A stretch of DNA of 64,000 nt from Stereocaulon alpinum (taxonomy: Eukaryota > Ascomycota > Lecanoromycetes > Lecanorales > Stereocaulaceae), in NCBI GenBank assembly GCA_018257865.1, contig JAEUBA010000025.1:280511-344510 (forward strand), written 5' to 3'. The notes below the pieces were generated by a model. It did not search any database. It saw only the letters and a list, made by a program, of their open reading frames with translations, and was not told where the DNA came from. This document shows, one piece after another, positions 54,750 to 64,000 of the stretch (positions are counted from its first letter, which is position 1; each line of letters starts with the position of its first letter). Made by a program: the position numbers and the translations under genes.

Positions 54750-56720
54750 GGTGTTACTAGTGTTACTAATATTACTAGATATTGCAGGTGCTGCTAATAT
54801 TACTAGATATTGCAGGTACTACTAATATTGCTGGAGTTACTAGAGTTACTGGAGTTACTGGAGTTACTGGAGTTGCTAGATATTGCTTTATAGTTGGGGT
54901 TATAGTTGAGGTTATAGTTAGGGTTATATAACCGTTATCTAATAGTTATAAAATTATTAATAGTTCTTACAGTTTTAGAACGGTTATATTCTAGGATTAA
55001 TAGCGTTTTAGAACTAGTATATACTTAAATTAGTTAAATAACTATATTAAACTTATATTATAACGAGATTAATTCTTAGTAAAGAGCCTATATAGTACCC
55101 TTCCTTATTTACCGTCCCCTATACTAGTAGTACTAGCTTCCCCTAAGACGCCTACTAACTTACTATATAATAACTATAGTAAAATTAGCTACTAGGCGAA
55201 TAACTATCCTTAGAAGCGTAGCTAACAGTCTCTTAAAAAGAAGATTTTAGAGATTATAGTTAATAAGGAAATAGAGTCTAATAAGCTATTAGAAAACTCT
55301 TAGGCTATAGTAAAGTCTTTAGCTATAGTAGGAGCCCTAATTTATAGAAGGACTTATAATTTAACTTTTAAGCTTTTATTAGAGGCTGCTAGTTCCTAGT
55401 TAATATAGAGCTAGGATATAATAGATCTTTTATTAAACCCTTTTTTTATATTAATAGTAGAGCTAATATTTTCGGTATAATTAAAACCTTCTTTACCTTT
55501 ACCCTTTTTAAGTCCTTTAGGATTCGCTTTATTAAGCTTTCTAAGCTAATTATCCTAACTAGCTATAATAGTTAAAGCGGTTCCCTAATTATAGTCGCTC
55601 TACTTCTTATAATAATAATTAACTATTATTATATTAATTTTCTATTTCTATTTACTAACTTAGGTTAGACTAATATTCTTATTAGTTAGAAATTCTTAAA
55701 GTACTATAATATTAAGTAAGTCTATATAAAAGGGAAGAATAGCCTTAAATAGCCTACTAATATAGCTATTTAGTAGTACTTTAATAAGAGGGTACTCCTC
55801 CCTATAACTTTACTTAAGAAACTAATTTCTTTAGAGTACTAATAAAATACTAAGTATTAAGACGCTCTTTTTAAGGTAGATAAGTATTACTATAGCTAAG
55901 CTAAGCTCGCCTCTATTAACCCTAAGCTTTTAATAGACCGCTAGATTAATACCTTATTCTAAAGTATACTACCCTCTCCGCAGTTAGCTTTAGTTTCTCC
56001 TACTTACTTAAAATTACCTAATTTATATAGCGGTAGGCCGTTAAGTTTTATATAAGACTTAAAGAAACACCTCGCTAAAATAGAGAATACCCTCTAAGGG
56101 CTAAATATACTAGTTATATTAAGTCTAAAGATATTACTAGCTAAGACTTAACGCCCTAGCTATAGTACTTATATAATAGATATTACCCTAATTTCTACTA
56201 TCGTAATATCCTATTTCTACCTTAGTAAGAAGTCTAGGAGACTTTCTAATTCTAATACCTTTATCGCCTCTATATAGGATTTAGAGCGTAAGATTAATTA
56301 TAGGGTAGACTAATACTAAGAGCGTCTTTTTCTTAAGCTTACTACTATAGATATAAGTCTCTCCCCTTAGAAAGTACTATATAGGCTCTTTACTAAGAAT
56401 TAATCTCGTTATAATATAAGTTTAATATAGTTATTTAACCGATTTAAGTTTATACTAGTTCTAGAACGCTATTAATACTAGAATATTACCGTTCTAAAAC
56501 TATAAGAACTATAGATAATTTTATAACTATTAGATAATAGTTACGTAACTCTAACTCTAACCCTAACTCTAGTAACTCTAGTAACTCTAGTAATACCTAT
56601 AATACCTATAATATCTAGTAATACCTATAATACCTATAATATCCTATAATACCTACAATACCTACAATACCTATAATACCTATAATATCTAGTAATACCT
56701 ACAACACCTATAATACCTAT
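54750..56720. repeat. Large inverted repeat around a 1.28-kb core
   Basis: The left arm (about 54750-55098) and right arm (56374 to about 56720) are inverted copies: GAGCCTATATAGTAC at the left arm's inner end pairs with GTACTATATAGGCTC at 56374, and the pairing runs outward through AATTAATCTCGTTATAATAT, the AACTCTAACCCTAAC-type stretch and into the ATCTAGTAAT minisatellite units. The arms differ mostly by C/T and A/G changes. The core (55099-56373) is RIP-mutated. Either two LTR copies in opposite orientation or a long-TIR element. Confidence 0.7.
55099..56373. other. Core between the inverted arms, RIP-mutated, possibly coding before decay
   Basis: The plus strand can be read in parts with only TAG/TAA interruptions (for example KEIESNKLLEN), hinting at an ancient protein gene. 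No family is recognised. Confidence 0.4.
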
Positions 56721-57965
56721 AATATCCTATAATATCTAGTAATATTAGCAATACCTATAATATCCTATAACACCTATAATATCCTATAATATCTAGTAAC
56801 ACCTATAATACCTATAATATCCTATAACACCTACAATACCTATAACACCTGCAATATCTAGTAATATTAGTAACACCTGTAATATCAGTAACACCTATAA
56901 TATCCTATAACACCTGCAATATCCTATAACACCTACAATACCTATAATATCTAGTAACATTAGCAAAACCTATAATATCCAGTAACACCTACAATACCTG
57001 CAATATCTAGTAATATTAGCAAAACCTGTAATATCTAGTAACACCTGTAACACCTATAATATCCTATAATATCCTATAATATCAGTAACACCTATAATAT
57101 CCTATAATACTAGCAACACCTGCAATATCCTATAATATCTAGTAATACCTACAACACCTACAATATCCTATAATACCTATAACACCTACAACACCTATAA
57201 TATCTAGTAATATTAGTAACACCTATAATATCCTATAATATCTAGTAATATTAGCAATACCTACAATATCCTATAACACCTGTAACACCTGTAATATCTA
57301 GTAATATTAGCAAAACCTATAATATCTAGTAACACCTACAACACCTATAATATCTAGTAATATTAGCAAAACCTATAATATCTAGTAATACCTATAACAC
57401 CTATAATATCCTATAATATCCTATAATACCTGTAATACCTATAATACCTCTAATATCTAGTAATATTAGCAACACCTGTAACACCTATAATATCCTATAA
57501 TATCTAGTAATATCAGTAACACCTATAATATCCTATAATACTAGCAACACCTGCAATATCCTATAATATCTAGTAATACCTACAACACCTACAATATCCT
57601 ATAATACCTATAACACCTACAACACCTATAATATCTAGTAATATTAGTAACACCTATAATATCCTATAATATCTAGTAATATTAGCAATACCTACAATAT
57701 CCTATAACACCTGCAACACCTGTAATATCTAGTAATATTAGCAAAACCTATAATATCTAGTAACACCTACAACACCTATAATATCTAGTAATATTAGCAA
57801 AACCTATAATATCTAGTAATACCTATAACACCTATAATATCCTATAATATCCTATAATACCTGTAATACCTATAATACCTCTAATATCTAGTAATATTAG
57901 CAACACCTGTAATATCTAGTAATACCTACAACACCTATAATACCTATAATATCCTATAACACCTA
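56560..57965. repeat. CTA-rich minisatellite with higher-order structure
   Basis: About 1.4 kb built from mixes of short words such as ACCTATAATATC, CTATAATATC, ATCTAGTAATATTAGCAA and AACACCTGTAAT. A block starting ATCAGTAACACC at 57081 recurs almost unchanged at 57512 (period 431 bp, about 400 bp long, one difference noticed), so a larger unit was duplicated recently. The inverse complement of the same words appears at 54650-54900. Confidence 0.9.
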
Positions 57966-57969
57966 TAAT

Positions 57970-59160
57970 ATCCTATTGATTGATTGGTTTATACGCCTAT
58001 TCTAGTATCTATATATACTAATAAGGGTGTTCTATTACATTATTTGTGAAACTAGTAGATGGTACACGTAGTGTGCCTTTCCTAGCCGTAAGAGAAACCA
58101 TAGTATAGTGCCTAGATAAAAACTCCCGCTTATCCTTGACGATGTAATTGCTTTTGGTTTAGGGATTATACCCTAGGCCTCCTTAACACCGGTAACTCTT
58201 AACTGTGTTCTTTAATATTATGCTGAGCGCTCTATAACATTATTTCTAATACTAACTGTAACACACGCCCTTCGTACTATACTCAGCTCTTAAGGACCCT
58301 GCTGTATTCTTCTATATCCTTCGACTTTATTATAGCGCTAAGCGCCCTATAACTTTCTTTAACCTTTGCTGTGTTAATACGGGGGGGGGGAGGAGGGGGT
58401 GTATAGCCGTCCCGCAAGGGTTCGAGTTATTAGCGCTGATTAGTGGTATTTATTAGTATCCGTAGTAGTACCGGATTTAGCTGTTCGGTGGTTTGCTGGT
58501 TAAGGATGCGAGAAAGGGGGGAAGCCATATACACCGCCTAGGAGGCCTATACTCATATAAAGAATCGGATGGTATAATATCCCGCTGGTTATATTAGATA
58601 GTACTTACTTCTATCCTTATATACTTTGCTTTAGGGGGGAGCCAACCCTTCAGCTTACAATTATAGTCATACGGCGCCGCTTATACTAAAGGCTCGCCTA
58701 GCTACTTAGATAGGGGCCGTCCTTTTCCAAAATACGCCTTCTAATTTATAACCCAGTATATCCTTCTCTTAGTCCTATATACCTATAACCTCAGCCTTCC
58801 CCTAGGATAGACTGCGCGTCAGTCTTAACCGGTAGATACGTATCAAGCGCACGTAGATATTAGATTTTTTGAATTAACGGCTGGGCAGGTGTTACCTATA
58901 CTCTTCACTCGTCGGGCTGAGATACTATACCTAATACCAATTCTTGCTATCTAGTCTCAATCGTAGGGGAGGTATAATAGTCGTAGTAGAGTTAGGGTAG
59001 GTGTTATCGCGTTGCCTAAAAAACTCTATACAGAGTTCTCAGCAACTACGCGACGTCTCAACATCGTTTAACCTGTAATATATTAGGGGAGACATCTCAG
59101 CTCTGAATAGGTATTCAGGTTCGTAGCCAGCACCGCGTACAGGTGTGTCTCCATCGCTGG
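57970..59160. other. Island of non-RIP sequence inside the repeat block
   Basis: About 1.2 kb with normal CpA/TpG content (e.g. GATGGTACACGTAGTGTGCC), flanked on both sides by minisatellite. It contains an 11-12 G run at 58382 followed by more G-rich sequence, no convincing gene, and shares a ~57-bp direct repeat (CCTATTCTAGTATCTATATA...) with 59270-59327. It could be a recent insertion, or a unit whose other copy decayed. Confidence 0.65.
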
Positions 59161-59265
59161 CCTATAATATCCTATAATATCCTATAATATCCTATAATAC
59201 CTATAACACCTATAATATCTAGTAATATTAGCAAAACCTATAATATCTAGTAATACCTATAATAC
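59161..59265. repeat. Second, short block of the CTA-rich minisatellite
   Basis: The same words (CTATAATATC, ATCTAGTAATATTAGC) as in 56560-57965 lie between the island and its RIP-mutated relative. Confidence 0.85.
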
Positions 59266-59652
59266 CTATTGATTAATTAATTGATTTATAGGCCTATTCT
59301 AGTATCTATATATACTAATAAGGGTGTTCTCTTATATTATTAGGAAATCTAGGGGGGTTAAAGGCCCTCTAGACGTAAAAGAAACCTTTTTAGAGTCGCC
59401 CCTTCTAGCTAAAAACTTTCGCTTATTAGCTTACTTATTATTTTACTCCGCCTATCTAACCTCGCCGCTAGGCTTTATAATACTAGTAATAATAATCTCT
59501 ATTACCCTAATAGGCCCTATAATACTCCGGTAGTTCCGTCGCCTTTAGTTTCTACTTATACTTAGGCTTCTTTATCTTTAGGGTTTTTATTACTAGTTTT
59601 ACTCTAATAGGGAGTTTAGACTAGGAGAGCTATTCCTTAGTAAGTTAATACT
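59266..59652. other. RIP-mutated relative of the island's start
   Basis: The first ~60 bp match 57976-58033; the following ~100 bp resemble 58034-58150 with CpA/TpG removed (shared words GAAACC, TAAAAACT, CGCTTA). A 69-codon GTG-started frame at 59324-59533 has a hydrophobic end but no ATG or motif and is regarded as chance. Confidence 0.5.
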
Positions 59653-61030
59653 TGTTACGGGTAACCCCGTAAGGTTACGGGCAAGGCACGTGATAGGGTT
59701 AATAGGTAAAGGATACTTAGGAGAGGACCTAGTAATATAGGTAATCTAGGGTATATTAGGTAGATAATAGACTAATATAGTAGATATAGGGCTAAATCAC
59801 CTAGATTATATTAGGACTTAGTATAACTAAGGTAAATATATAAGGAAGGGGTTTCCTTTAATAGAATATTTTCTTATCTCCTTATATTTAACTTATATAA
59901 TAGAGAGGAGTCTTAGCTAAAGATAATTTAACGACTATCTATCTCTATTACCTTCTTATACTTAATATACTATATAATTTACCCGTAGGAGTTAAACTAC
60001 CCTATTATACTTTAAATACTATACTTTAGACTATATAGTATAAGTACTTCTAGTTCTACCTTAGGGGAAAGATAGCGCGTTACGCCTAAAGTAATAAGTA
60101 GATTTAAAGGAAAGGACGTAGCTTTAGTTCCTAAAGAAGGAATTACTATTAGTAATAGAGGGATAAAGTTACCTACCCCTATAAAGTTCTCTAGTAGGAA
60201 GGGAGGATTAGATATATTTCTCTAATAAAATAATCTATATATAGCCTTTAATATATTAAGCTTCTCTACTATAAAGGCTAGGAACGTATTTTATCTATTA
60301 TACCTTAAAGGTAATACTATAGTAGCCCTTTAACCTTAACTTAAGGAATATCTTTTAATTTAGGACCCTAATACTATAGAGGATAAGTCCTTAAAGATTA
60401 TCTCTAATAAAATATATATTAGGAACCTCTTAAGGTTCTACTTTAGGGATAGTACTAAAGAAAGAAGGCTAGAATATAAGCTTATAAATCTTTAGTAGAA
60501 GGGACCTATAATAGAGTATATAATATAGTTTAGAGGAATTACTTATTAGCTTAATTAGTTAGAAGACGCTTAAGCCGCTATATATTAAAAAGGACTAAAG
60601 GATAAGGTTAAGGATAAGCTCGCCTATTCTAATAATATTAGAAACTTTATATAGTTAGTATTTAAGGTCTACTCTATTAATAATAGGATATATAAAAGAA
60701 AGCTAGAATAGAAGTCTTCTACCTTAGTTACTAAGTTTAGGAGAAAAGAAAATATTTCGGCTATAAAGGCGAAATTCTCTAGGAAACCTTATAAGGGAAA
60801 GAAGTAGAAGAAGGACTTATCTAATATAGAATACTATAGATACTATAAGAAGGGATACTATTAAAATAAGTACCCTTAATAAGAGTAGGTAGCTATAGTA
60901 GGGGATATAAGTCCTAACTATAATAAATAGGAGTAGCCGGAATAGCTAGAGTAGTTAACTAATAAAGAGTATAACTACTTAAGTTAGACGGCTTACTATA
61001 ATAATTTATACTAAATATATTTTAGCGAAA
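59653..61030 (+). mobile_element. Gypsy-type LTR retrotransposon relic: 5' LTR start and gag
   Basis: TGTTACGGGTAACCCCG at 59653 resembles the start of a gypsy LTR; its 3' end was not resolved (probably near 60030). A RIP-mutated gag frame follows: KLPTPIKFSSRKGG, YLLYLKGNTIVAL, IISNKIYIRNLLRFYF, KDKVKDKLAYSNNIRN, VYSINNRIYKRKLE and a decayed CCHC zinc knuckle at 60832-60873 in which the three Cys and the His all read Tyr (YYRYYKKGYY..NKY). Several TGG/CAG codons now read TAG. Truncated by the copia LTR at 61077. Confidence 0.75.
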
Positions 61031-61076
61031 AGGACGGATTAGGATAATACCCTTAGAAACTAAGATACTATTAAAA

Positions 61077-61200
61077 TGTAATAGGTAGAACACTTGATTA
61101 TTTAGCTAAGTGCGACTGTGCGAGATATATATAAGGGTTAGGGCTAAGCCTTAGTTATTAATAACTAAGCCTTAGGATATCGAACACCCGAATTTTAACA
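61077..61200 (-). mobile_element. 124-bp LTR of a Ty1/copia element (3' LTR, minus strand)
   Basis: Read on the minus strand it starts TGTTAAAATTCGGG and ends CTATTACA, i.e. TG..CA with TGT..ACA inverted ends. It contains CTTATATATATCTCG (TATA region), and on its 5' side lies a purine-rich tract GAGTAGGAG, as expected for a PPT before a 3' LTR. Unlike the surroundings it still holds CpA and TpG, so it may be too short for RIP or younger. Confidence 0.75.
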
Positions 61201-62240
61201 CTCCTACTCAAATACAGTACGCTGAATACTAGATATATTAAATTATAGTCCGCTAAAACGACTAATTTACTATACGCTAGTTGCAACTGCTTTTTACCCT
61301 AAATACCTAGTATTCAGTAGGATAGTAGAGCTTATCTTTTGCTACTACTACTAAAACTTTCCAAAAAATAGTAAAATACGGTTATTTAAATTTTTATTCT
61401 AATAATTATCTTATACACACTAATTTCCCACTAACAGTTAGTCGGGCAGTATATAGGGCTGATAGATATTACGAAGTATAATAATAGCTTTAGGGATAAT
61501 CTAGGTATAGTTACCCTAATAGAGTCGTATTCGCGCGCGATCCTTAGGGGTGCTCCTACTAGATCTAGGTAGTTACTCCTACTAAAGCTCTGCCTTAGGC
61601 GATATATTCTAAGCCTAAATTATTACGGAACTCTATAAATTTGTCCTTATAGAGAGGTTTAGTAAGCCTATCAGCGACTTAATACTTAGTAGGTATATAG
61701 CGGAGGTTTATTATACTATTCGTAACTTACTCCCGAATAAAGTAGTAGTATATATTAATATACTTACTACGAGTATAGAATTCCGGATTCTTTACGAGGG
61801 CGATCGCGCCTTAATTATCCCTATAGATAATTACTACTTAGGGTTCCTAGCTACTAGGCTTAAGCTACCTTAGTAGGTTTTAAAGCTATACCGCTTCCTT
61901 AGACGCTAAGGTCTAACCGATATATTTAGCCTTATAGGTGGAAAGGGCTATAATAGGTTATCGCTTAGATAACTAGCTAATAGCCCCGCTACCTACGTTA
62001 AAGATATAACCTAAGGTGGATCAGCGCGTATTACGGTCTCCCGCCTAATTAGAGTTAATATAGCCTATTAGTACCTAAATCTGTCCTAAGAAGGTTAATT
62101 AGTATTTGGTTATTAACTTAAGATATTAGAAGATTCGTTTAACTACTCCCTAATAAGCTTGCGTTAGGTTTATACCGTAGCGACTAACTACTAATATCTT
62201 TCTTACTATAATAGAAAATCGGCAATTAGGACCCTGTAGA
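61201..62240 (-). mobile_element. Ty1/copia pol relic: RNase H and RT end
   Basis: On the minus strand a TAG/TAA-broken frame gives copia hallmarks in order: RFSIIVRKILVVSRYGINLT, GVVKRIF-YLK, LIGYINSN-AGDRNTR, STLGYIFNVGSGAIS (expected RSTSGYIF), LSTYKAKYIG-TLASKEAV, VIIYRDN-GAIALVKNPEF, YYYFIRE-VTNSIINLRYIP and VADRLTKPLYKDKFIEFRNN. This is the classical copia RNase H followed by the LTR at 61200. The element's 5' part is lost at about 62.24 kb, where sequence changes. Confidence 0.85.
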
Positions 62241-63281
62241 TCTCCTAAGCCATTCTGACTAATGGTTTTTAAAAGAATTAAGATACTAAGACTCTATCAA
62301 CTATCAAAATATCTTTATTTTTTCGTATCATACGCACTTAGAACTTTACCTATATAATATTATCTGCTTAACTATATATTATAACACTTTTTATACGCTT
62401 TCTAATAACGCTGGAATTATTAAAATTAATATAGTTTTGACGAAGTTTTACTCTAATTAATATTTTCTACACTAGTTCTTCCTATACGGATCTATTCCGC
62501 CTAAGGTTTATTATTTTCGATACCTATACTTCTCAGTCCTTTTTTTATTACTCTATAGATTATTTCTATATATATAGCTAATAATATCCTACTATTAGTA
62601 ATATCTTAATCTAATCCTGCTTATCCTATTATAGATAAGCTATACCTTACGCGAAAGCTATAGAATTAGAAACGCCCTAACTACGTCCTTAACGAGTCTA
62701 CTCCTACTAATTTATCCCTACTAACTCTACTACCTCTAAAGAGGCCTTATATAGCTCCTACTAAGCGTAGTAATACTATTAATAGTAGGATAAGAGGTAG
62801 GATATAACCTAGGGCTAGTAGAAAGACTAGGGCTACCCCTAACTAACCTCTACGCGAAAATACCGTCCCTTCCCCTAAGAGCCCTTCCCTAGCGATAGCT
62901 TAACTATAGATAAGCGTACGGACAGTCCTTAATAAGCGCGATAATAATATAAACGGTAGTAACTAAGGTAGTATAAGAGATAGAGTAGGGAGGAAGTAGA
63001 GGGCGGCTTTAAATACTTATAATCTAAATACTATACTAAGGGATATAGAGCCTAGGAACTATTTAGGTCAGCTTTTTTAATATCTATCCTATAACTCCTA
63101 CCTTTATAGCTATTCGGCGATACAGCGTAATAGCACCCCTGTTAATCTAAGGTTATAGGTAGTAATCTTATAAAGAGTCCCTCTACTAGCTCCTACTCTA
63201 GAAGATATTACTAGGTTAGCGCCTACTAAGTTTATAGATATTAACTTAATTACTCCCCTACCTAAACTAGTATACTCTAAG
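62241..63281. other. Mixed repeat DNA between copia relic and unidentified relic
   Basis: 62241-62460 keeps more CpA/TpG than its surroundings and looks like a junction or another short insertion; the remainder is RIP-mutated. In one plus-strand frame from about 62.7 kb there are basic, Ser/Thr-rich stretches (RPYIAPTKRSNTIN), possibly the N-terminal part of the relic at 63282. Confidence 0.4.
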
Positions 63282-63999
63282 CGCACTCTACGCTACTACG
63301 CCTGCTAGGAACGAACTATAGAAGACTATAGCCTAGACTACCCTAGTCGCCGGCGTAGCCTATATTAGTTAAGGAATAGGGCTATATTCTAGTTATATAG
63401 GGACCTAGCTACGGCTAAAGACGTAAAGCTCTTTATAATTAATAAAGGTTTCTATAATATATCTAATACCTACCCCTACTATACTGCTTAGTCTTAGCCT
63501 GCAGAACGTAGGCCTAATAATTAGTAGCTATACTGCGATAATAAGAAGAATAATTAGCTACCGCCCGATTAATTATATAAGCTAGAAGAGGTCGATCTAT
63601 TACCTAATAGACTAGAAAAGGACTGTAAGCTTATAGCGCGTAAAATAAATAACTTGCTCTATAAAATTAAAAATGTCTTAGTAGATAAGTACCCTATATA
63701 CCGTAGGACTACTTATAGTAAAGAGTTTATTTAAAATATTATTAGCTATAATAACAGCCTCTCCTTTACTAGTAAGGTAGCTAATAATATTAACTTTAAT
63801 ATAGACTATACTACGTTCCGAATCTAAGGGTTAGTCTACTATTATATAGGGCCTCTTATACTGGATAATAGCGAATAGGCGAAGTTTACTTAAATCTATA
63901 CCCTAGATAGTATATAGGAGTAACTGGATACTTAGTAGTACTATTTAGGGGGTATAGATCTAGCTACCCTTACTTAGCTATAGCGTATCCTATATACTA
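63282..63999 (+). pseudogene. Unidentified protein relic broken only by TAG/TAA stops
   Basis: A single plus-strand frame of 239 codons contains about 18-20 stops, all TAG or TAA, none TGA. Between them it reads as protein: ERTIEDYSLDYPSRRRSLY, LYRDLATAKDVKLFIINKGF, KLEEVDLLPNRLEKDCKLIA, KIKNVLVDKYPIYRRTTYSK and GLVYYYIGPLILDNSE. Stops at places such as LY*LRNRAIF*LYRD are where Trp would fit (TGG to TAG by RIP). It runs off the window. No family is recognised; a transposon-encoded or Starship/DUF-type cargo protein is possible. Confidence 0.5.
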
Positions 64000-64000
64000 T

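Larger units (their letters stand above)
51300..64000. other. AT-rich, RIP-mutated repeat compartment
   Basis: Over long stretches (for example 51.45-54.4 kb, 55.1-56.5 kb, 59.65-61.0 kb) CpA and TpG are almost absent while TpA is very common; CpG and other C contexts survive. Stop codons in relic frames are TAG and TAA, as expected from C-to-T at CAG, CAA and (other strand) TGG. No ATG-started frame of 60 codons or more exists across ~13 kb. This is the classical RIP signature of repeats in Pezizomycotina. The individual relics are listed separately. A heterochromatic, subtelomeric or pericentromeric position cannot be told apart here. Confidence 0.9.

Noticed and set aside
56540..56580. Telomere-like words (AACTCTAACCCTAACTC)
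   Set aside because: Only a few degenerate units inside an inverted repeat arm, with a mirror copy at ~54.9 kb; not a telomere or an interstitial telomere array.
59324..59533. Only reading frame longer than 60 codons in the RIP block
   Set aside because: Begins with GTG, has no ATG, motif or partner exon, and lies in CpA/TpG-free repeat DNA; openness is probably chance.
51300..64000. AT-rich block as a centromere
   Set aside because: Fits RIP-mutated transposons; nothing in sequence alone distinguishes a centromere from other heterochromatin.

Overview
The window is nuclear DNA of a filamentous ascomycete (Pezizomycotina; the gene set and the style of the repeats fit Dothideomycetes, but class level is an inference). 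Evidence: compact genes on both strands, one to six exons, introns mostly of 48-110 nt with GT..AG ends and CTAAC/CTGAC-like branch sites, fungal-specific families (Rds1-like ferritin-fold protein, SSU1 sulfite pump, GRG1-like protein, thaumatin-like protein), and a 13-kb repeat block with an extreme repeat-induced point mutation (RIP) signature. There are no operons, CRISPR arrays or bacterial features.

Layout. 1-51.0 kb is gene-bearing, ordinary-composition DNA. 0-8.3 kb carries the start of an unidentified gene, a four-TM protein with a long cytosolic tail, a thaumatin-like protein, a small serine/proline/alanine secreted protein and an Rds1-like secreted protein, so cell-surface and secreted functions dominate. 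10.8-29.9 kb is a housekeeping stretch: MYND protein, Hsp70-family ATPase, carnosine N-methyltransferase-like enzyme, proteasome-assembly-chaperone-4-like protein, ribosomal protein uS7 (RPS5), a peroxisomal acyl-CoA thioesterase, SSU1, a putative mitochondrial protein broken by an in-frame TGA, an MBD4-like DNA glycosylase and an orphan 203-residue protein. 31.6-41.9 kb is metabolic and surface: aldo-keto reductase, class-III aminotransferase, SGNH esterase, a 670-residue Ser/Thr-rich wall protein, an amidase ending in a PTS1-like tripeptide, and a GRG1-like stress protein. 44-51 kb has an uncertain small secreted-protein gene, a DHA2-type MFS transporter and a frameshifted SRR1-like gene.

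From about 51.3 kb to the right edge the DNA becomes AT-rich and almost free of CpA and TpG, and long reading frames disappear. It is a graveyard of repeats: a 329-bp foldback element with 101-bp perfect arms, gag relics of LTR retrotransposons, a large inverted repeat, a 1.4-kb CTA-rich minisatellite with a 431-bp higher-order duplication, a Gypsy-type gag with a mutated zinc knuckle, a Ty1/copia LTR plus RNase H relic on the minus strand, and an unidentified protein relic interrupted only by TAG/TAA. A 1.2-kb island (about 57.97-59.16 kb) inside this block has escaped the CpA/TpG loss.

Splice models below were built by eye from reading frames, splice consensus and family resemblance; exon coordinates are given in each entry and phases were checked to add up.
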